Assembly: GCA_005879095.1 (NCBI GenBank)
Contig: VBLM01000167.1
Coordinates: 1-5,672 of the forward strand
DNA from: Deltaproteobacteria bacterium
GTDB lineage: Bacteria > Myxococcota > Myxococcia > Myxococcales > 40CM-4-68-19
Direction of reading: 5' to 3'
Length of the DNA: 5,672 nucleotides
A program made the position numbers and the translations under genes. A model generated the notes under the pieces. That model was not told where the DNA came from, made no database searches, and saw nothing but the letters and a program-made list of their open reading frames with translations. Shown here piece after piece: positions 5,295-5,672 of the stretch. The first letter of the stretch is position 1, and the number at the start of each line of letters is the position of its first letter.

Positions 5295-5672
5295 TCAGGC
5301 GCGCTTCGAGAGATCGATCGACAGGTTCTGTCCCGACAGCGACGTCACGTACCGATCGAGGTTGAACGTGCAACCGCACGCCGTCGCCTTTGGGCCGCAC
5401 GGTGCAGTGCAGGTGCGTGCAGACCGCCGAAAGCGCATTGATCTGCGACGGGGAAATGCGCAGCAGCAGGAGCCGCCCGGGCGGAAACTCGACGCGGCCG
5501 AGGACGGAACCGTTCACCGGAGCCAGCGCCGGATAGCTCGCCAGGTCGAGCGTGAGCTTCCCTTGCGCGTCCGGCTTCGGATACGTGCCGTCGCCCGGAT
5601 AGAGCGCCACCACGACGTTGCCGCTCGCATCGACGGTGACGGGGTACGTGTTCAAGTCCGTCGTCGCCGGCC
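5295..5672 (-). pseudogene. Rieske iron-sulphur protein, frame-broken and missing its second ligand box; 5' end outside window
   Basis: Read from the right edge, the frame is open into the window (a TTG at 5655 is not needed as a start, and an upstream signal sequence is likely beyond the edge). It gives a beta-rich domain with NTYPVTVDASGNVVVAL, then GRLLLLRISPSQINALSAV and the first Rieske cluster box CTHLHC (5421-5404). The second box, CxCHGS, should follow within about 15 residues. Instead, at about 5365-5380, the frame runs into arginine-rich nonsense. A different frame resumes the protein: TFNLDRYVTSLSGQNLSIDL then SKRA, with TGA at 5297-5295. That tail matches the usual final strands, and its stop abuts the sigma factor stop, so it is very likely the true end. 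A deletion of roughly 20-27 codons plus two bases (length 2 modulo 3) would explain it. As given, the protein could not bind a 2Fe-2S cluster. Intact relatives are electron carriers outside the cytoplasmic membrane. Confidence 0.75.

Noticed and set aside
1..5672. CRISPR arrays, tRNA or rRNA genes, insertion sequences, attachment sites
   Set aside because: I saw no repeat-spacer pattern, no cloverleaf or rRNA-like sequence, no transposase or integrase motif, and no long terminal or direct repeats.

Overview
The window is 5.67 kb of very GC-rich bacterial DNA, with tightly packed genes, frequent GTG starts and overlapping gene ends. No ribosomal or other taxonomic marker is present. The style of the genes (a GT21 ceramide-glucosyltransferase-like enzyme, a two-part FUSC membrane protein, an ECF sigma factor ending in a CDRVVAAV-type tail, and an exported Rieske protein) would fit a myxobacterial or other deltaproteobacterial-type genome. 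That is a guess from family resemblance only.

Layout from left to right. Bases 1-151 hold the 3' end of an unidentified gene whose reading frame appears broken. A roughly 180-base gap follows, containing a perfect 7-bp stem-loop just before the next gene. Two plus-strand genes are then translationally coupled by a GTGA overlap: a PAP2-type lipid phosphatase (331-852) and a GT21-like lipid glycosyltransferase (849-2000). A calcineurin-like metallophosphoesterase (1933-2709, minus strand) converges on the glycosyltransferase and overlaps its 3' end by 68 bases. It is divergent from a large FUSC-family membrane protein (2805-4742, plus strand). The short divergent spacer between them carries a perfect 12-bp palindrome and a TATAAA box. 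Six bases after the FUSC gene lies an ECF sigma factor (4749-5294, plus strand). Its stop codon abuts, with no gap, the stop of a convergent Rieske iron-sulphur protein gene (5295 to the right edge, minus strand).

Functionally, the PAP2 and GT21 genes look like one small membrane-lipid unit: a phosphatase acting on a lipid phosphate and a glycosyltransferase acting on a lipid acceptor such as ceramide or a hopanoid. The FUSC protein and sigma factor look like a second transcription unit, probably for export and envelope or stress response.

The most striking observation is that three of the seven genes have lesions. The sigma factor lacks about 30 residues of conserved region 2 in frame. The Rieske gene loses its second iron-sulphur ligand box and changes frame at the same point. 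The left-edge gene also needs a frame change. The four genes in the middle look intact. Either this is real decay or an unusual shortening of the two right-hand genes, or it is a sequencing or assembly problem; read mapping would settle it. I did not find a clearly novel defence or mobile system here.
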